DNA of 64,000 bases from Mycobacterium stomatepiae (GCF_010731715.1 NZ_AP022587.1:5952001-6016000); one strand, 5' to 3'; positions 1 through 9,591 are shown, counted from the first letter of the stretch. Made by a program: numbers and translations. The notes: generated by a model not told the origin, from the sequence alone.

Positions 1-1050
1 AAGTTGGTGGCACTGATACCGCCGCAGATCGAGAGCCAACAGCACAACCTCGACACCATCATGTCGAACTACGCGATCACGAAGGGTCTCAACGACCAGG
101 CGAAAGCCCAGGCGGACAACGCCACCGCGCAGGGCGATGCGTTCGACAAATCCAAGAACGACGACACGTTCTACCTTCCGCCGGAGGCGTTCAAGAGCCC
201 CGACTTCGCGAGGGGTCTCAAACAGTTCATCTCGCCGGACGGGCACTCTGTCCGGTTGATCATCTCGCATGAGGGCGACCCCGCGACCCCTGAAGGCGTC
301 AACCATATCGGGCCGATCAAGCAGGCCGTGCACGAGGCAATCAAGGGCACGCCCTGGGAGGGTGCCCACGTCTACCTCGGCGGTACCGCCGCGACGTACA
401 AGGACATGCACGACGGTTCGAACATCGACCTGTTGATCGCCGGAATCTCCGCAGCCACACTGATTTTCATCATCATGCTGGTGATCACCCGAAGCGTCGT
501 AGCGGCCTTCGTGATCGTCGGCACGGTGTTGCTGTCGCTGGGCGCCTCGTTCGGACTCTCCGTGCTGCTATGGCAGTACATTCTGGGGATCAAGCTGCAC
601 TGGATGGTGCTGGCGATGGCGGTCATCCTGCTGCTGGCGGTCGGCTCGGACTACAACCTGCTGCTGATTTCGCGGTTCAAGGAGGAAATCCACGCCGGCC
701 TCAAGACGGGGACGATCCGCGCGGTTGCCGGTTCGGGCTCGGTCGTGACCGCCGCCGGCCTTGTGTTCGCCGCCACTATGGCCACATTCGCCTTCAGCCC
801 GCTGCGGGTGATGGCCCAAGTGGGTACGACGATCGCGCTGGGTCTGTTGTTCGACACCTTGATCGTGCGGTCGTTCATGACCCCGTCGCTAGCCACCTTG
901 CTCGGGCGCTGGTTCTGGTGGCCGCAGCACGTGCGTCCACGGCCGGCCAGCACCATGCTGCGACCGTACGGACCGCGTCCCGCCGTGCGCGAGCTGATCG
1001 ATCACGACCTTGACGACATCCCACCGGGCGGACTGGTCACAAAGCGCTAA
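1..1050 (+). CDS. MmpL-family RND transporter, C-terminal part (5' end outside window)
   Basis: This is the C-terminal third of an MmpL protein, an RND-superfamily inner-membrane exporter of lipids and siderophores in mycobacteria. The frame is already open at base 1, so the start lies upstream. A soluble periplasmic stretch (first ~130 residues) is followed by five hydrophobic segments between residues ~145 and 310. Between them is [13 protein letters not shown]; its Asp-Tyr pair matches the proton-relay pair of the second TM bundle in MmpL transporters (family knowledge). The protein ends in a short polar tail. Which MmpL it is, and so its substrate, cannot be told from this part. The IS30 copy starts 70 bp downstream and does not disrupt it. 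Confidence 0.9.
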   Translation, partial: KLVALIPPQIESQQHNLDTIMSNYAITKGLNDQAKAQADNATAQGDAFDKSKNDDTFYLPPEAFKSPDFARGLKQFISPDGHSVRLIISHEGDPATPEGVNHIGPIKQAVHEAIKGTPWEGAHVYLGGTAATYKDMHDGSNIDLLIAGISAATLIFIIMLVITRSVVAAFVIVGTVLLSLGASFGLSVLLWQYILGIKLHWMVLAMAVILLLAVGSDYNLLLISRFKEEIHAGLKTGTIRAVAGSGSVVTAAGLVFAATMATFAFSPLRVMAQVGTTIALGLLFDTLIVRSFMTPSLATLLGRWFWWPQHVRPRPASTMLRPYGPRPAVRELIDHDLDDIPPGGLVTKR

Positions 1051-1120
1051 AAGCTATGTCGCGCTGGCGGTTCCAGCCGAGAGTTCCGCCCAAGGTGCGC
1101 TGAGGGCGAAAAGTGAGCCG

Positions 1121-2434
1121 CCTTGAGTTCAAGGGGTGGTTGCAACACTTCGTAGTTAGGGGTGTTGATGACGGGTCAGCCTCAGTTGTTGGTGGTGCAG
1201 CGGCGGTATTGGGATTTGATCGCTGCGGGATGGTCCTCGGAGGATGCCGGGGTGGCGGTCGGCGTGTCGGCGACGTGCGGTAGCAAGTGGTTTCGCAGGT
1301 TTGGTGGTGTGAATCCACGATGGTCAAAGCCTCAAGGACAGCGACGGCCGCGGCTGTCGGCGGATGAGCGTGAACAGATCATGATCGGCACCGCGCACGG
1401 TGAGTCGATCCGTTCGATGGCGCGCCGGTTGGGCCGGGCGCCGTCGACGATCATGCGCGAGATTGCCCACAACGGTGTCATGCGAGGGCATGTGGGCCGT
1501 TATCGCGCCCGGTATCGGTTCGGGGCCCGCCGGGCCGGTTGGGACGCGAAGTCGGGCTACTCGGCGCGCATCGCTCAGCGGCGCAGCGAGCAACGGGCGC
1601 GTCGACCCAAGACCGGCAAGTTGGGCCGCTGTGAGCAATTGCGGGCCGAGGTGCAAGCGTTGTTGGTCAACAAGTACAGCCCCGAACAGATCGCCGGGGT
1701 ATTGACCGCGACCTATCCTGACCGCCCGGAGATGCAGGTGTCCCACGAAACCATCTACCAGGCGCTTTACGTGCAAGGGCGCGGAGAACTGCGCCGGGAA
1801 CTGAGGACATGCCTGCGCACCGGGCGCGCGTTGCGTAAACCGCGCCGACGGGCCCGCGCCGGTGACGGCCGCGGCCGTATCCAAGGCATGGTCAACATCA
1901 GTGAGCGGCCCGCCGAAGCTAACGACCGCGCCGTGCCAGGCCATTGGGAAGGAGACCTGATCATCGGCAAGGACCAGGCCTCTCAAATCGGCACGCTGGT
2001 TGAACGTTCCACCGGATATGTCCGACTGCTGCACCTACCCCATACCCGTAGCGCCGAGGCCGTCGCCGAGGCCATGATCGCCGCGGTCAAAGACCTGCCC
2101 GCCACCTTGCGCCGCACCGTGACCTGGGACCAAGGCCACGAAATGGCCCACCACGCCCGCATCAGCATCGACACCGGCATCGAGGTTTACTTCTGCGATC
2201 CCCACTCACCCTGGCAGCGCGGTAGCAATGAGAACACCAACGGCCTACTACGGCAATACTTTCCAAAGGGCACCGACCTTTCGGTGCACGACGCCGAACA
2301 CCTCGCCTACGTCGCCGACGAACTCAACGGACGACCCCGAAAACGCTTCAACTGGGACAACCCCACCAACCGCCTCAACAAGCTACTGTCCACCCCGACA
2401 GACACAACTGTTGCAACCAAACCTTGAATCCACC
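1121..2434 (+). mobile_element. IS30-family insertion sequence, copy 1 (intact)
   Basis: A 1,314-bp element nearly identical to 7333-8644; identity begins and ends exactly at these positions in both copies, which sets the boundaries. Imperfect inverted repeats lie near the ends: TTCAAGGGGTGGTTGCAACA on the left against TTCAAGGTTTGGTTGCAACA read from the right. The flanks are CG|element|CG, consistent with the 2-bp target duplication known for IS30. It carries one transposase gene. It lies in direct orientation to copy 2, about 4.9 kb away, so recombination between the copies could delete everything in between. Confidence 0.9.
1168..2427 (+). CDS. IS30-family transposase (intact)
   Basis: DDE transposase of 419 residues. 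The N-terminal part carries helix-turn-helix segments (RSMARRLGRAPSTIMREI at ~80-97). The catalytic core shows Asp263 in HWEGDLIIG, Asp321 in TWDQGHEM and Glu355 in SNENTNGLLRQYFP; the 33 residues between the second Asp and Glu match the DD(33)E spacing of IS30. I chose the ATG at 1168, which sits 5 nt after TAGGGG; a GTG two codons upstream overlaps that ribosome-binding site. All key residues are present, so this copy could be active and could act in trans on copy 2. Confidence 0.93.
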   Translation: MTGQPQLLVVQRRYWDLIAAGWSSEDAGVAVGVSATCGSKWFRRFGGVNPRWSKPQGQRRPRLSADEREQIMIGTAHGESIRSMARRLGRAPSTIMREIAHNGVMRGHVGRYRARYRFGARRAGWDAKSGYSARIAQRRSEQRARRPKTGKLGRCEQLRAEVQALLVNKYSPEQIAGVLTATYPDRPEMQVSHETIYQALYVQGRGELRRELRTCLRTGRALRKPRRRARAGDGRGRIQGMVNISERPAEANDRAVPGHWEGDLIIGKDQASQIGTLVERSTGYVRLLHLPHTRSAEAVAEAMIAAVKDLPATLRRTVTWDQGHEMAHHARISIDTGIEVYFCDPHSPWQRGSNENTNGLLRQYFPKGTDLSVHDAEHLAYVADELNGRPRKRFNWDNPTNRLNKLLSTPTDTTVATKP

Positions 2435-2712
2435 CGGCGTGTCGCCGCCAGAGCACGCTCGGCGAGAAGAGTGCGAGCGCGAAGTCCAGTCGCCGCTGAA
2501 TAGCCCGCCCTCTAGTGACGTCCGCCTAGGGCTCCGGTTCACCGGTGATTTCCATGCCGACGCTGTGCGTAGATAGCAATCCTGCGCCCGTGTCTACTGC
2601 GAAACGCGGCCGCGATAAAAATCAGCGCATTCACTGATGCTGTCAATCAGTGCCCCCACATAGATTCCTCACCGTTACGCGGAAATCAGCAGCGACCCGA
2701 CGATGGGGTGAC

Positions 2713-3326
2713 ATGTCAGCCGAACTGACCGACCAGCAGCTTTTGCACGAACTTGAAACTACTTCGCCAGCCGATTGACAGACTCGGTCATCTACGTCAG
2801 CTTCCAGGAACTGGCCACCCGGATCTTTCACCGCAACACCGGCAAGGTCTGCAACGACCCGATCGCTGACCAGTTGATGGCCAGGATCTCCGCCGACGAG
2901 AACTTGCACATGATCTTCTATCGCGACGTCGCCGAAGCCGCCTTCGACGTCGCCCCCAACCAGACCATGGCGTCGTTGCAGCTCATCTTGCGGAATTTCA
3001 GGATGCCCGGTTTCGCCGTGCCTGGATTCCGGCGCAAGGCGGTGATCATCGCTGTCGGCGGTGTGTACGACATTCGGATCCACCTCGACGAGGTCGTCAA
3101 GCCAATCTTGAAGAAGTGGCGCATTTTTGAGCGCGAGGACTTCACCGGTGAGGGCGCCAGGTTGCGCGACGACCTCGGCGCGCTGATCGACGAGCTGGAA
3201 ATCGAATGCGACAAATTCGAACAGTCCAAGAGCCGCTACCTCGAGCGGCAGGCTCGCCGCACCGACCACAACCTCGCCCGCAAAGTCCTGACCACCGAGG
3301 GCACGCTCGGCATGAGTAGGCGCTAA
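2713..3326 (+). pseudogene. Acyl-ACP desaturase (DesA-like) with large internal deletion
   Basis: The start codon at 2713 opens MSAELTDQQLLHELE, which matches the N-terminus of the intact desaturase at 39901. After about 18 codons the reading jumps, out of frame and with a TGA at 2776, to the sequence around SVIYVSFQELATR and continues to SRR at 3326. About 150 codons are missing, including the first iron-ligand motif (EEARH in the intact copy). The second diiron motif, DENLHMIFY, remains. In mycobacteria DesA proteins act in mycolic-acid precursor desaturation; this copy cannot bind a diiron centre. The downstream part is still very similar to the intact paralog. Confidence 0.88.
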
Positions 3327-3809
3327 CCCGACGGTTGCACCGCAACAAGGTGACGCGACCGAGGAGCGCAGCCTCGTCACGGTCGGGCAGGGAGCCGGCT
3401 GATAACACCCTATCGAAACAAAGCTACTAAAACAGATTCGAATTGGTTTAGTTATTTATAGCCGATCTCAAACCTCGAACTGGACGCCGTACATCAGCAG
3501 TCAAATCCCGTCGTATTAACTGTTGCAAAACGTGTGTTTTCGTCGATGTGCTTCTCGCGTCGGAAACGCGACACCCCCCTTGCCGCGATTGCAAAGCCGC
3601 AGGTCCGACGGGATAACGTGCGCCACGTGCCGCGAATTTTACTCCCGCCGAATCAAGCGTTTGTCGCGTGGTTCATGGCTCGCTAAGAATCGCCGCGCAC
3701 ATACATTACAGAATGAAATCAAAGTGGTAACTGATATTGGAGTTCACCGCGTCGAAGATGATGATCGAATTCGAACAATTGGCGTCTTTATGCATCTCCG
3801 ATACGCACA
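3327..3809. other. Intergenic, no supported gene
   Basis: About 480 bp between the desaturase remnant and the SGNH hydrolase. It is visibly less GC-rich than its surroundings (for example 3410-3470 and 3690-3760). Short open frames exist but have no recognisable product, no good ribosome-binding site and no family motif. Confidence 0.6.
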
Positions 3810-3824
3810 TTGATTGGAATCCCG

Positions 3825-4487
3825 GTGAACCCATACAGAACCGTCGTGACTGTACTGGCCAGCGTCGTGACCCTCGAGGTGGCGATGATCGTTTCGCCCT
3901 TCTCCATGGCCGCGTTACGAGCCGACGTGAAATCCCCCGCGGTCATCGCCCTCGGCGACAGCTACATCTCCGGGGAAGGCGGACGGTGGCAAGGAAACGG
4001 CGAAGCCTCCATGCCAGGCAGTCGACACGGCACCGATCTCGCTGCCTACCTCTGCGGCCCCTGGGAAACGGTGTGCGCGCACGACCCCAAACGGGTGTAC
4101 GGAACGTCCTTCAAGAACGGCTGCGATCGATCCAGCGGCGCCGAAATCACCTACGTGTCCCAAGTCCAAGTCGGCAACCGCAACTACACCATTGCCCAGC
4201 CAGACCGCGTCAACGTTGCGTGCTCGGGCGCCACCACTGCCGATATCGACCAATCGTCATTCAAAGGTGAACCGAGACAAGTAGACCAACTCATGCAGTA
4301 TGCCCTGGCCAAAGACATCAAACTCATAGCGGTATCGATCGGCGGCAACGACATCAAATTCCGAGACATGGCCGGAGAATGCGTCAAGGACTTCATCACC
4401 CACGGCGCACACTGCAACCCGACATTGGCAGTCGAGCTCAACCAGCCTGGCTGGCCTGAACCCGATCGGTTGATCCATGGCTTATGA
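3825..4487 (+). pseudogene. Secreted SGNH/GDSL hydrolase, C-terminus cut off by IS3 remnant
   Basis: A hydrophobic N-terminal segment (~residues 6-28) suggests export. Block I is GDSYISGEG with the nucleophile Ser, and block III is SIGGNDIKF; both are typical of SGNH esterases/lipases. The catalytic Asp-x-x-His of block V should lie further on but is missing. Homology stops near 4450, where the conserved end of an IS3-type element begins (same sequence at 5603), so the last ~12 codons are IS-derived. The GTG at 3825 is chosen over the TTG at 3810 because of GGAAT upstream. It is probably non-functional. Confidence 0.75.
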
Positions 4488-4680
4488 GAGTCTTGCGGCC
4501 CCCGTTGTGGGTAGGAAGGCTCGACAAGATTATGGCGACGAGGAAGTGGCACAGTCCCGAGCAGATTGTGCGTAAGCTGGCCGCGGCCGACCGGCTGCTG
4601 GCCGAGGGTAAGGACACCGCGGCGGTGTGCCACGAGCTGGGTGTCGCTGAAGCGAAGTATCACCGCGGCCTCCACACGTG
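4451..4680 (+). pseudogene. IS3-family element end with truncated orfA
   Basis: The stretch beginning CTGGCCTGA at 4451 recurs at 5603 and runs about 80 bp before an ATG (4532) that opens an OrfA-like helix-turn-helix protein: MATRKWHSPEQIVRKL, then LLAEGKDTAAVCHELGV. This is the usual N-terminal half of an IS3 OrfA. It stops abruptly after KYHRG, where another orfA fragment joins in the opposite direction. No orfB (DDE) part is present. Confidence 0.75.
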
Positions 4681-4840
4681 GGATGCCCTCGATGACTCCG
4701 GCATCGATTAGCGCCTGGCGCTTCCACCGAAACAGGGTGGCCTGACAGATCCCGGTCTGGACCGCCACGGCAGCGACAGGTTGACCCGATCGCAGCCAAC
4801 GATTTGCCGGCGGGCTGAAGACGAATACATACGGGGCATG
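4672..4840 (-). pseudogene. Second IS3 orfA fragment, head-to-head with the first
   Basis: On the minus strand an ATG at 4840 opens MPRMYSSSARRQIV. After one frame change it continues as GQPVAAVAVQTGICQATLFRWKRQ, a helix-turn-helix typical of IS3 OrfA but from a different element than its neighbour. It ends at the junction near 4676. The two fragments meet nose to nose, so this is a recombination or deletion scar rather than a working element. Confidence 0.65.
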
Positions 4841-5095
4841 TGACCTCCCGATGATCACTCTGCCCCCAGCTCCCACAACGGTGGACCTACAATCACGGGT
4901 ACAGATCTCGTGGACCAGTTCACGCGGTTCGGTCACGCGAGTGGCACTTGCGCCGGACGCGGCAGGCTTCAACCGCTTAATCGTGGCCGAGTTTTACGCG
5001 ATGCCCGAGGACAGTCCGCACGCCACGCCACCACCCTCGACACCGAAATCGCCTTACCTAGACCGAACTCTCGCACAGGCGCTACATTCGTTCGT

Positions 5096-5473
5096 ATGAC
5101 TGTCCTCGCCGAGTATATGGACGCGTGGGTAGCTGCTGATCCCTTGAGGATCGTGGCGACTGTGACCGATGACTGCGTGATTACTGAATGCTATGGGCCT
5201 ATCTACCGCGGGCGAAACAGGGTGCGCGACTGGGCAGAGACGTGGTTCGAAACTGGTGGGCAAGTCCATTCGTGGAGGGTTACTGACGTATTCTCGACCG
5301 ATAATGATGTGGCTGCACAATGGGTGTTCGACTACACGTGGAATAACAAGCGACGCCGTTTCGAGGGAGCAACAATCGCACGACTGGCCAACGGTCTCAT
5401 CGCGGAACTACGTGAATACGAGACGAGTGCAGAACTGTATGAATGGACTGGGTCTTGGCGCACAGTACCCTAA
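5096..5473 (+). CDS. SnoaL/NTF2-like protein
   Basis: A 125-residue protein with the layout of a SnoaL-like NTF2 fold: helix MTVLAEYMDAWVAADPLRI, then VTDDCVITECYGPIYRGRN and WRVTDVFSTDNDVAAQWVFDYTW, ending in beta strands. Such proteins are isomerases, lyases or binding domains; the substrate is unknown here. Start ATG 5096; no strong Shine-Dalgarno is visible. It is the only undamaged host gene among the mobile-element scraps between 4.4 and 9.3 kb, so it may be a passenger or simply a survivor. Confidence 0.7.
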   Translation: MTVLAEYMDAWVAADPLRIVATVTDDCVITECYGPIYRGRNRVRDWAETWFETGGQVHSWRVTDVFSTDNDVAAQWVFDYTWNNKRRRFEGATIARLANGLIAELREYETSAELYEWTGSWRTVP

Positions 5474-5602
5474 CTGGAAGGTCCCGGAATCCAGAGCGGT
5501 GCTGACCGTACCGACAGTCTCACCTGGACGATGATCGAGGAACGATTTCGCGGCCACCGTCACGCCGAAATTATTCTGAGCATGCCTGGTTTCGGCGTCA
5601 TC

Positions 5603-5980
5603 CTGGCCTGACCCCGATTGGTTGGTCCATGGTTTATGAGAGTCTTTCGGCCCGCGTTGTGGGTAGGAAGGCTCGACAAGATTATGGCGACGAGGGAAGT
5701 GGCACAGTCCCGAGCAGATTGTGCGTAAGCTGACGGCGGCTGTCCGGCTGCTGGCCGAGGGTAAGGCACCGCGGCGGTCTGCTGTGAACTGGGTGTCTCC
5801 GAGGCTACCTATCACCGGTGGCGCAACCAGTTCGGTCGGCTGAAGGCCGAGGATGCCAAACGTCTCAAGGACCTCGAACGCGAGAACGCCACCCTCGAGC
5901 GGTCGTTGGCGGATGCCGAGTGGGAAAAGTACGCGCTGCGGCAGATCGTCAAGGACGCTCCTAGAGATGTCAAGTGCTGA
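5603..5980 (+). pseudogene. IS3-family element end with degenerate orfA, copy 2
   Basis: Same left end as at 4451, followed by an orfA from ATG 5684. An extra G soon after the start and a lost base near 5766 shift the frame twice. The later part, HRWRNQFGRLKAEDAKRLK, then ERENATLERSLADAEWEK, is the leucine-zipper-like coiled coil typical of IS3 OrfA. It runs into the end of the IS110 remnant around 5965-5980. No orfB is present. Confidence 0.75.
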
Positions 5981-7026
5981 GTTTCGCGTAGTCGGCGCGC
6001 AGCGCGTGAAAGATCTCGCGAGCCAGGTAACGCTTCTGGCATCGGATGATTTCGGGCATTGACAGGCCCTCGCTGGTGCAGCGGTCGGCGTAGGCACGGC
6101 TGCGGGGGTCGTAGCGCAGCCGGACGACTGTGGCGATATGAAGGGCGCTGTTGCTGGCCCGGTCACCGCCGCGGTGCAGCCGGTGTCGGTTGGTTTTGCC
6201 CGACGATGCTGGGATCGGGGCCGACACCGCAGAGGTGAGCGAACGCGGCTTCACTGCGTAGCCTGTCGGGGTTGTCGCCGATGGTGATCAGTAATGCGGA
6301 GATGGTATCTGGGCCAAGCCCGAACACAGCACTGGTGGCAGGTGCGGCAGCTTGGATGAGTTCATCGAGTTGCTTTCGTAGGGAACGTTTTTCGGTGTCA
6401 AGATGTTAAACCCGTAGGGCTATCGAGCGCAAGGCATGTTTAGCTCCCTGGACTGGCTCGGCGAGGTTGGTCAGGTCGGGCCGCAGACGTGCGCAGGCGG
6501 TGACCAGTTGTGCCGGGGATAGGGACCGCAGCTGGGTGCGTAACGGCTCGGGAGCGGTGATGACCATCGAGCGCAGGGTGTTCAGGGCGGCTGTGCGGGC
6601 CTTGACCGCTCCGTTGCGGGCGATGCGCAGCATCCGGATGGCCTCGATCGGACCGTCGGCGAGCTTCGGTGCGCCGCTTGCCTTGCCTGCCAGCGCGGTT
6701 CGCGCTGCAGCTTCATCGTCGATGGGATCGCTCTTGCCGCGCTGGCGGCGGATACGTCGGTCAGGACGTGACACTTCGAGCACTTCGATGCCTTGATCGT
6801 GCAGGTAGCGAGCCAGTCCGGCCCCGTAGGCCCCGGTTCCTTCGACGCCGACTTGACCTAGTTTCCCCTTCCCGCACATCCATGTCAGCATTGATGCGTA
6901 ACCGGCTGGTGTGGCAGGGAATTCGGCATCGGCGATCAGTCGGCCGTTGAGGTCGATGACCGCGGCGTGATGCGTTGCCGCGCGGGTGTGGACACCGCCA
7001 ATGATGGATCGTTTGCTGGCTGCCAT
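5970..7026 (-). pseudogene. IS110-family transposase, disrupted
   Basis: The N-terminal DEDD domain is recognisable from MAASKRSIIGG: GVEGTGAYGAGLARYL carries the Glu and KSDPIDDEAAAR the Asp. The first catalytic Asp is absent: family members read GVDTH, this one GVHTR (nucleotides near 6988). The frame closes with TAA at 6406-6408, where CAA (Gln) would be expected. The C-terminal domain continues as HLDTEKRSLRKQLDELI and AAFAHLCGV, then shifts frame near 6235 into the rest, ending at 5970. Three independent lesions make this a dead element. Confidence 0.85.
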
Positions 7027-7332
7027 AGCAGGACTTGTTCCTCTCCGGGGCGTGTCAGATGGTTTGTGTAGCGGTGGCTGCTGATGAATGGAGCAGTATC
7101 GGTGGATGTGATCACTGACGGGCCGATGTCGGGCGCTGATGCTGTTCAGGGCTTGCAGTCCGCAGGTGTGTTGGACGATGTGTTGGCCAAGATCGACGCC
7201 GGCCAGTTGCAGTTGACCGGTGAGGGCGGGTTCTTACCTGAGATGGTCAAAGCGGTTCTGGAGCGTGGACTGGCTGCCGAGCTGACCGACCACTTGGGCT
7301 ATGAGAAGGGTGATCCGATCGGGCGTGAACTT

Positions 7333-8644
7333 CCTTGAGTTCAAGGGGTGGTTGCAACACTTCGTAGTTAGGGGTGTTGATGACGGGTCAGCCTCAGTTG
7401 TTGGTGGTGCAGCGGCGGTATTGGGATTTGATCGCTGCGGGATGGTCCTCGGAGGATGCCGGGGTGGCGGTCGGCGTGTCGGCGACGTGCGGTAGCAAGT
7501 GGTTTCGCAGGTTTGGTGGTGTGAATCCACGATGGTCAAAGCCTCAAGGACAGCGACGGCCGCGGCTGTCGGCGGATGAGCGTGAACAGATCATGATCGG
7601 CACCGCGCACGGTGAGTCGATCCGTTCGATGGCGCGCCGGTTGGGCCGGGCGCCGTCGACGATCATGCGCGAGATTGCCCACAACGGTGTCATGCGAGGG
7701 CATGTGGGCCGTTATCGCGCCCGGTATCGGTTCGGGCCCGCCGGGCCGGTTGGGACGCGAAGTCGGGCTACTCGGCGCGCATCGCTCAGCGGCGCAGCGA
7801 GCAACGGGCGCGTCGACCCAAGACCGGCAAGTTGGGCCGCTGTGAGCAATTGCGGGCCGAGGTGCAAGCGTTGTTGGTCAACAAGTACAGCCCCGAACAG
7901 ATCGCCGGGGTATTGACCGCGACCTATCCTGACCGCCCGGAGATGCAGGTGTCCCACGAAACCATCTACCAGGCGCTTTACGTGCAAGGGCGCGGAGAAC
8001 TGCGCCGGGAACTGAGGACATGCCTGCGCACCGGGCGCGCGTTGCGTAAACCGCGCCGACGGGCCCGCGCCGGTGACGGCCGCGGCCGTATCCAAGGCAT
8101 GGTCAACATCAGTGAGCGGCCCGCCGAAGCTAACGACCGCGCCGTGCCAGGCCATTGGGAAGGAGACCTGATCATCGGCAGGACCAGGCCTCTCAAATCG
8201 GCACGCTGGTTGAACGTTCCACCGGATATGTCCGACTGCTGCACCTACCCCATACCCGTAGCGCCGAGGCCGTCGCCGAGGCCATGATCGCCGCGGTCAA
8301 AGACCTGCCCGCCACCTTGCGCCGCACCGTGACCTGGGACCAAGGCCACGAAATGGCCCACCACGCCCGCATCAGCATCGACACCGGCATCGAGGTTTAC
8401 TTCTGCGATCCCCACTCACCCTGGCAGCGCGGTAGCAATGAGAACACCAACGGCCTACTACGGCAATACTTTCCAAAGGGCACCGACCTTTCGGTGCACG
8501 ACGCCGAACACCTCGCCTACGTCGCCGACGAACTCAACGGACGACCCCGAAAACGCTTCAACTGGGACAACCCCACCAACCGCCTCAACAAGCTACTGTC
8601 CACCCCGACAGACACAACTGTTGCAACCAAACCTTGAATCCACC
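7333..8644 (+). mobile_element. IS30-family insertion sequence, copy 2
   Basis: A 1,312-bp near-identical copy of 1121-2434, two bases shorter because of two single-base deletions in the transposase gene. The flanks read TT|element|TT, a 2-bp target duplication that is confirmed by the restored IS256 frame. It has the same orientation as copy 1. Confidence 0.92.
7380..8637 (+). pseudogene. IS30 transposase with two single-base deletions
   Basis: Same gene as at 1168, but one G is missing from the GGGG run near 7736 and one base near 8180 (GGCAAGGAC has become GGCAGGACC). The first shift ends the natural frame early. The second falls at the first catalytic Asp region. Outside these two sites the copies look identical, so the damage is recent or is a consensus error in short homopolymers. 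Reads over both sites would settle which. Confidence 0.88.
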
Positions 8645-8830
8645 TTCCCAATGCCCGTAACGGGTTCACACCCAAGACCGTGGCCAGTGAGGTCGGTGAT
8701 GTCGGGTTGGCGATCCCGCACGAGCCGGCGAGGGCAGTTTCGCGGGCTTGTCAAGGTAGCTGTGTAAGGTGTTGCGGCGGTTTGTCTTTGGGTCGTAGTG
8801 GGAGTCGGTCGGGGAATTGGATGGTGACGG

Positions 8831-9247
8831 TGTTGGGTGGCGCACCAGCTTCCTGCAGGAGCCCGGCACCGTGCTGGGAACCTTCTGCCGCTGTGGGGAA
8901 AACCGTTGTTGGCGTTGGCTCCCGGGGAGAAGACCGACATGGAGGCCGTGCGTCGACTGACCGCTGCCGTGGACTAGGCGCCATTAGAGGTGCCACGTCA
9001 GCGATTGGACCGGCCCGTCATGCTCGCCGAGGGCGGCAACGACGAATTATGTGTGCCCGGTACGGTGGTCCGCCTTGCCCACGATCTGCGCGCCAAGGGC
9101 AGCGAGGTTGATTACCATTTCTATCCCGAGGCGGGCCATCTCGCGGCGCCGCACCACGCGTTCGTCGACGCCCTGCAGTTTGTGCGCCGCATCGCCCCCT
9201 CGTGCCAAGGTTCGCAGCCAGACATCTCAGACCTGGTGCCGCGATAA
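8831..9247 (+). pseudogene. Alpha/beta-hydrolase (lipase-like) C-terminal remnant
   Basis: In one frame the stretch reads LPLWGKPLLALAPGEKTDM, then AVRRLTAAVD, a TAG stop (8975-8977), and continues as RPVMLAEGGNDELCVPGTVV and VDYHFYPEAGHLAAP. The second part has the Asp and His region of a secretory-lipase or prolyl-oligopeptidase-like hydrolase (GNDELCVP, GHL). The N-terminal half with the nucleophile elbow is absent and the frame has a stop, so it is a fossil. Upstream (8736-8830) nothing recognisable remains. Confidence 0.5.
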
Positions 9248-9301
9248 ACCTCGGAGCTTTGACCGATGATGGCCCGTCTGCGCTGAGACAGGCTCACTGT
9301 T

Positions 9302-9591
9302 GTGGCTAAGGTAACTGAGGCCGGTTCGGTTCCCGAGCCAATGCCTTTGGCGGGTGGCGCGGTCGAGCATTGGCAGGACCGCGTACTATGTGCCACAACC
9401 GATCCCAGGTCTTCTTTCCCCACGATAAGAGCCCCGACCGTGATGCCAAATCGGTCTGTCTGTCTTGCCGGGTGCGCGAGCAGTGCTTGGAGTACGCCAT
9501 GGAACATGACGAGCGCTTTGGTGCCTAGGGCGGCTTGTCGGCGCGCGAGCGTCGGCTTCGGCGGCTGGAAATCGGACGCTGGGTCAACTAG
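9302..9591 (+). pseudogene. WhiB-family regulator, broken by frameshift and stop
   Basis: From GTG 9302 the frame gives an N-terminal tail and WQDRVLCATTDP with the first cluster Cys. A frameshift near 9409 is needed to continue with VFFPHDKSPDRDAK, VCLSCRVREQC and LEYAMEHDERFGA. All four Cys of the WhiB iron-sulfur cluster are thus still encoded. The turn motif that should read G-[VIA]-W-G-G reads FGA-stop-GG (TAG at 9526, one base from TGG Trp), followed by LSARERRLRRLEI. Two lesions disable it. Confidence 0.82.

Larger units (their letters stand above)
7084..8735 (+). pseudogene. IS256-family (mutator) transposase split by IS30 copy 2
   Basis: The first part (7084-7332) reads MNGAVSVDVITDGP and on to VKAVLERGLAAELTDHLGYE, the conserved IS256 N-terminus. 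IS30 copy 2 lies at 7333-8644. Directly after it the sequence resumes as PNARNGFTPKTVASEVGDVG, the next conserved IS256 block. Removing the IS30 and one copy of the TT duplication restores the frame exactly (GRELPNARNG). After VGLAIP the frame shifts and homology fades by ~8735, so most of the transposase is missing. Confidence 0.85.

Noticed and set aside
1324..2034. A 236-codon antisense frame inside IS30 copy 1
   Set aside because: It is antisense to a complete DDE transposase with all catalytic residues; no independent support.
3523..4270. Open frames upstream of the SGNH hydrolase, with one overlapping its start
   Set aside because: They have poor composition, no start context, and one lies in another frame of the hydrolase gene.
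1121..8644. A true composite transposon bounded by the two IS30 copies
   Set aside because: Each copy has its own 2-bp target duplication (CG and TT), so they inserted separately, and the interior is scraps with no cargo.
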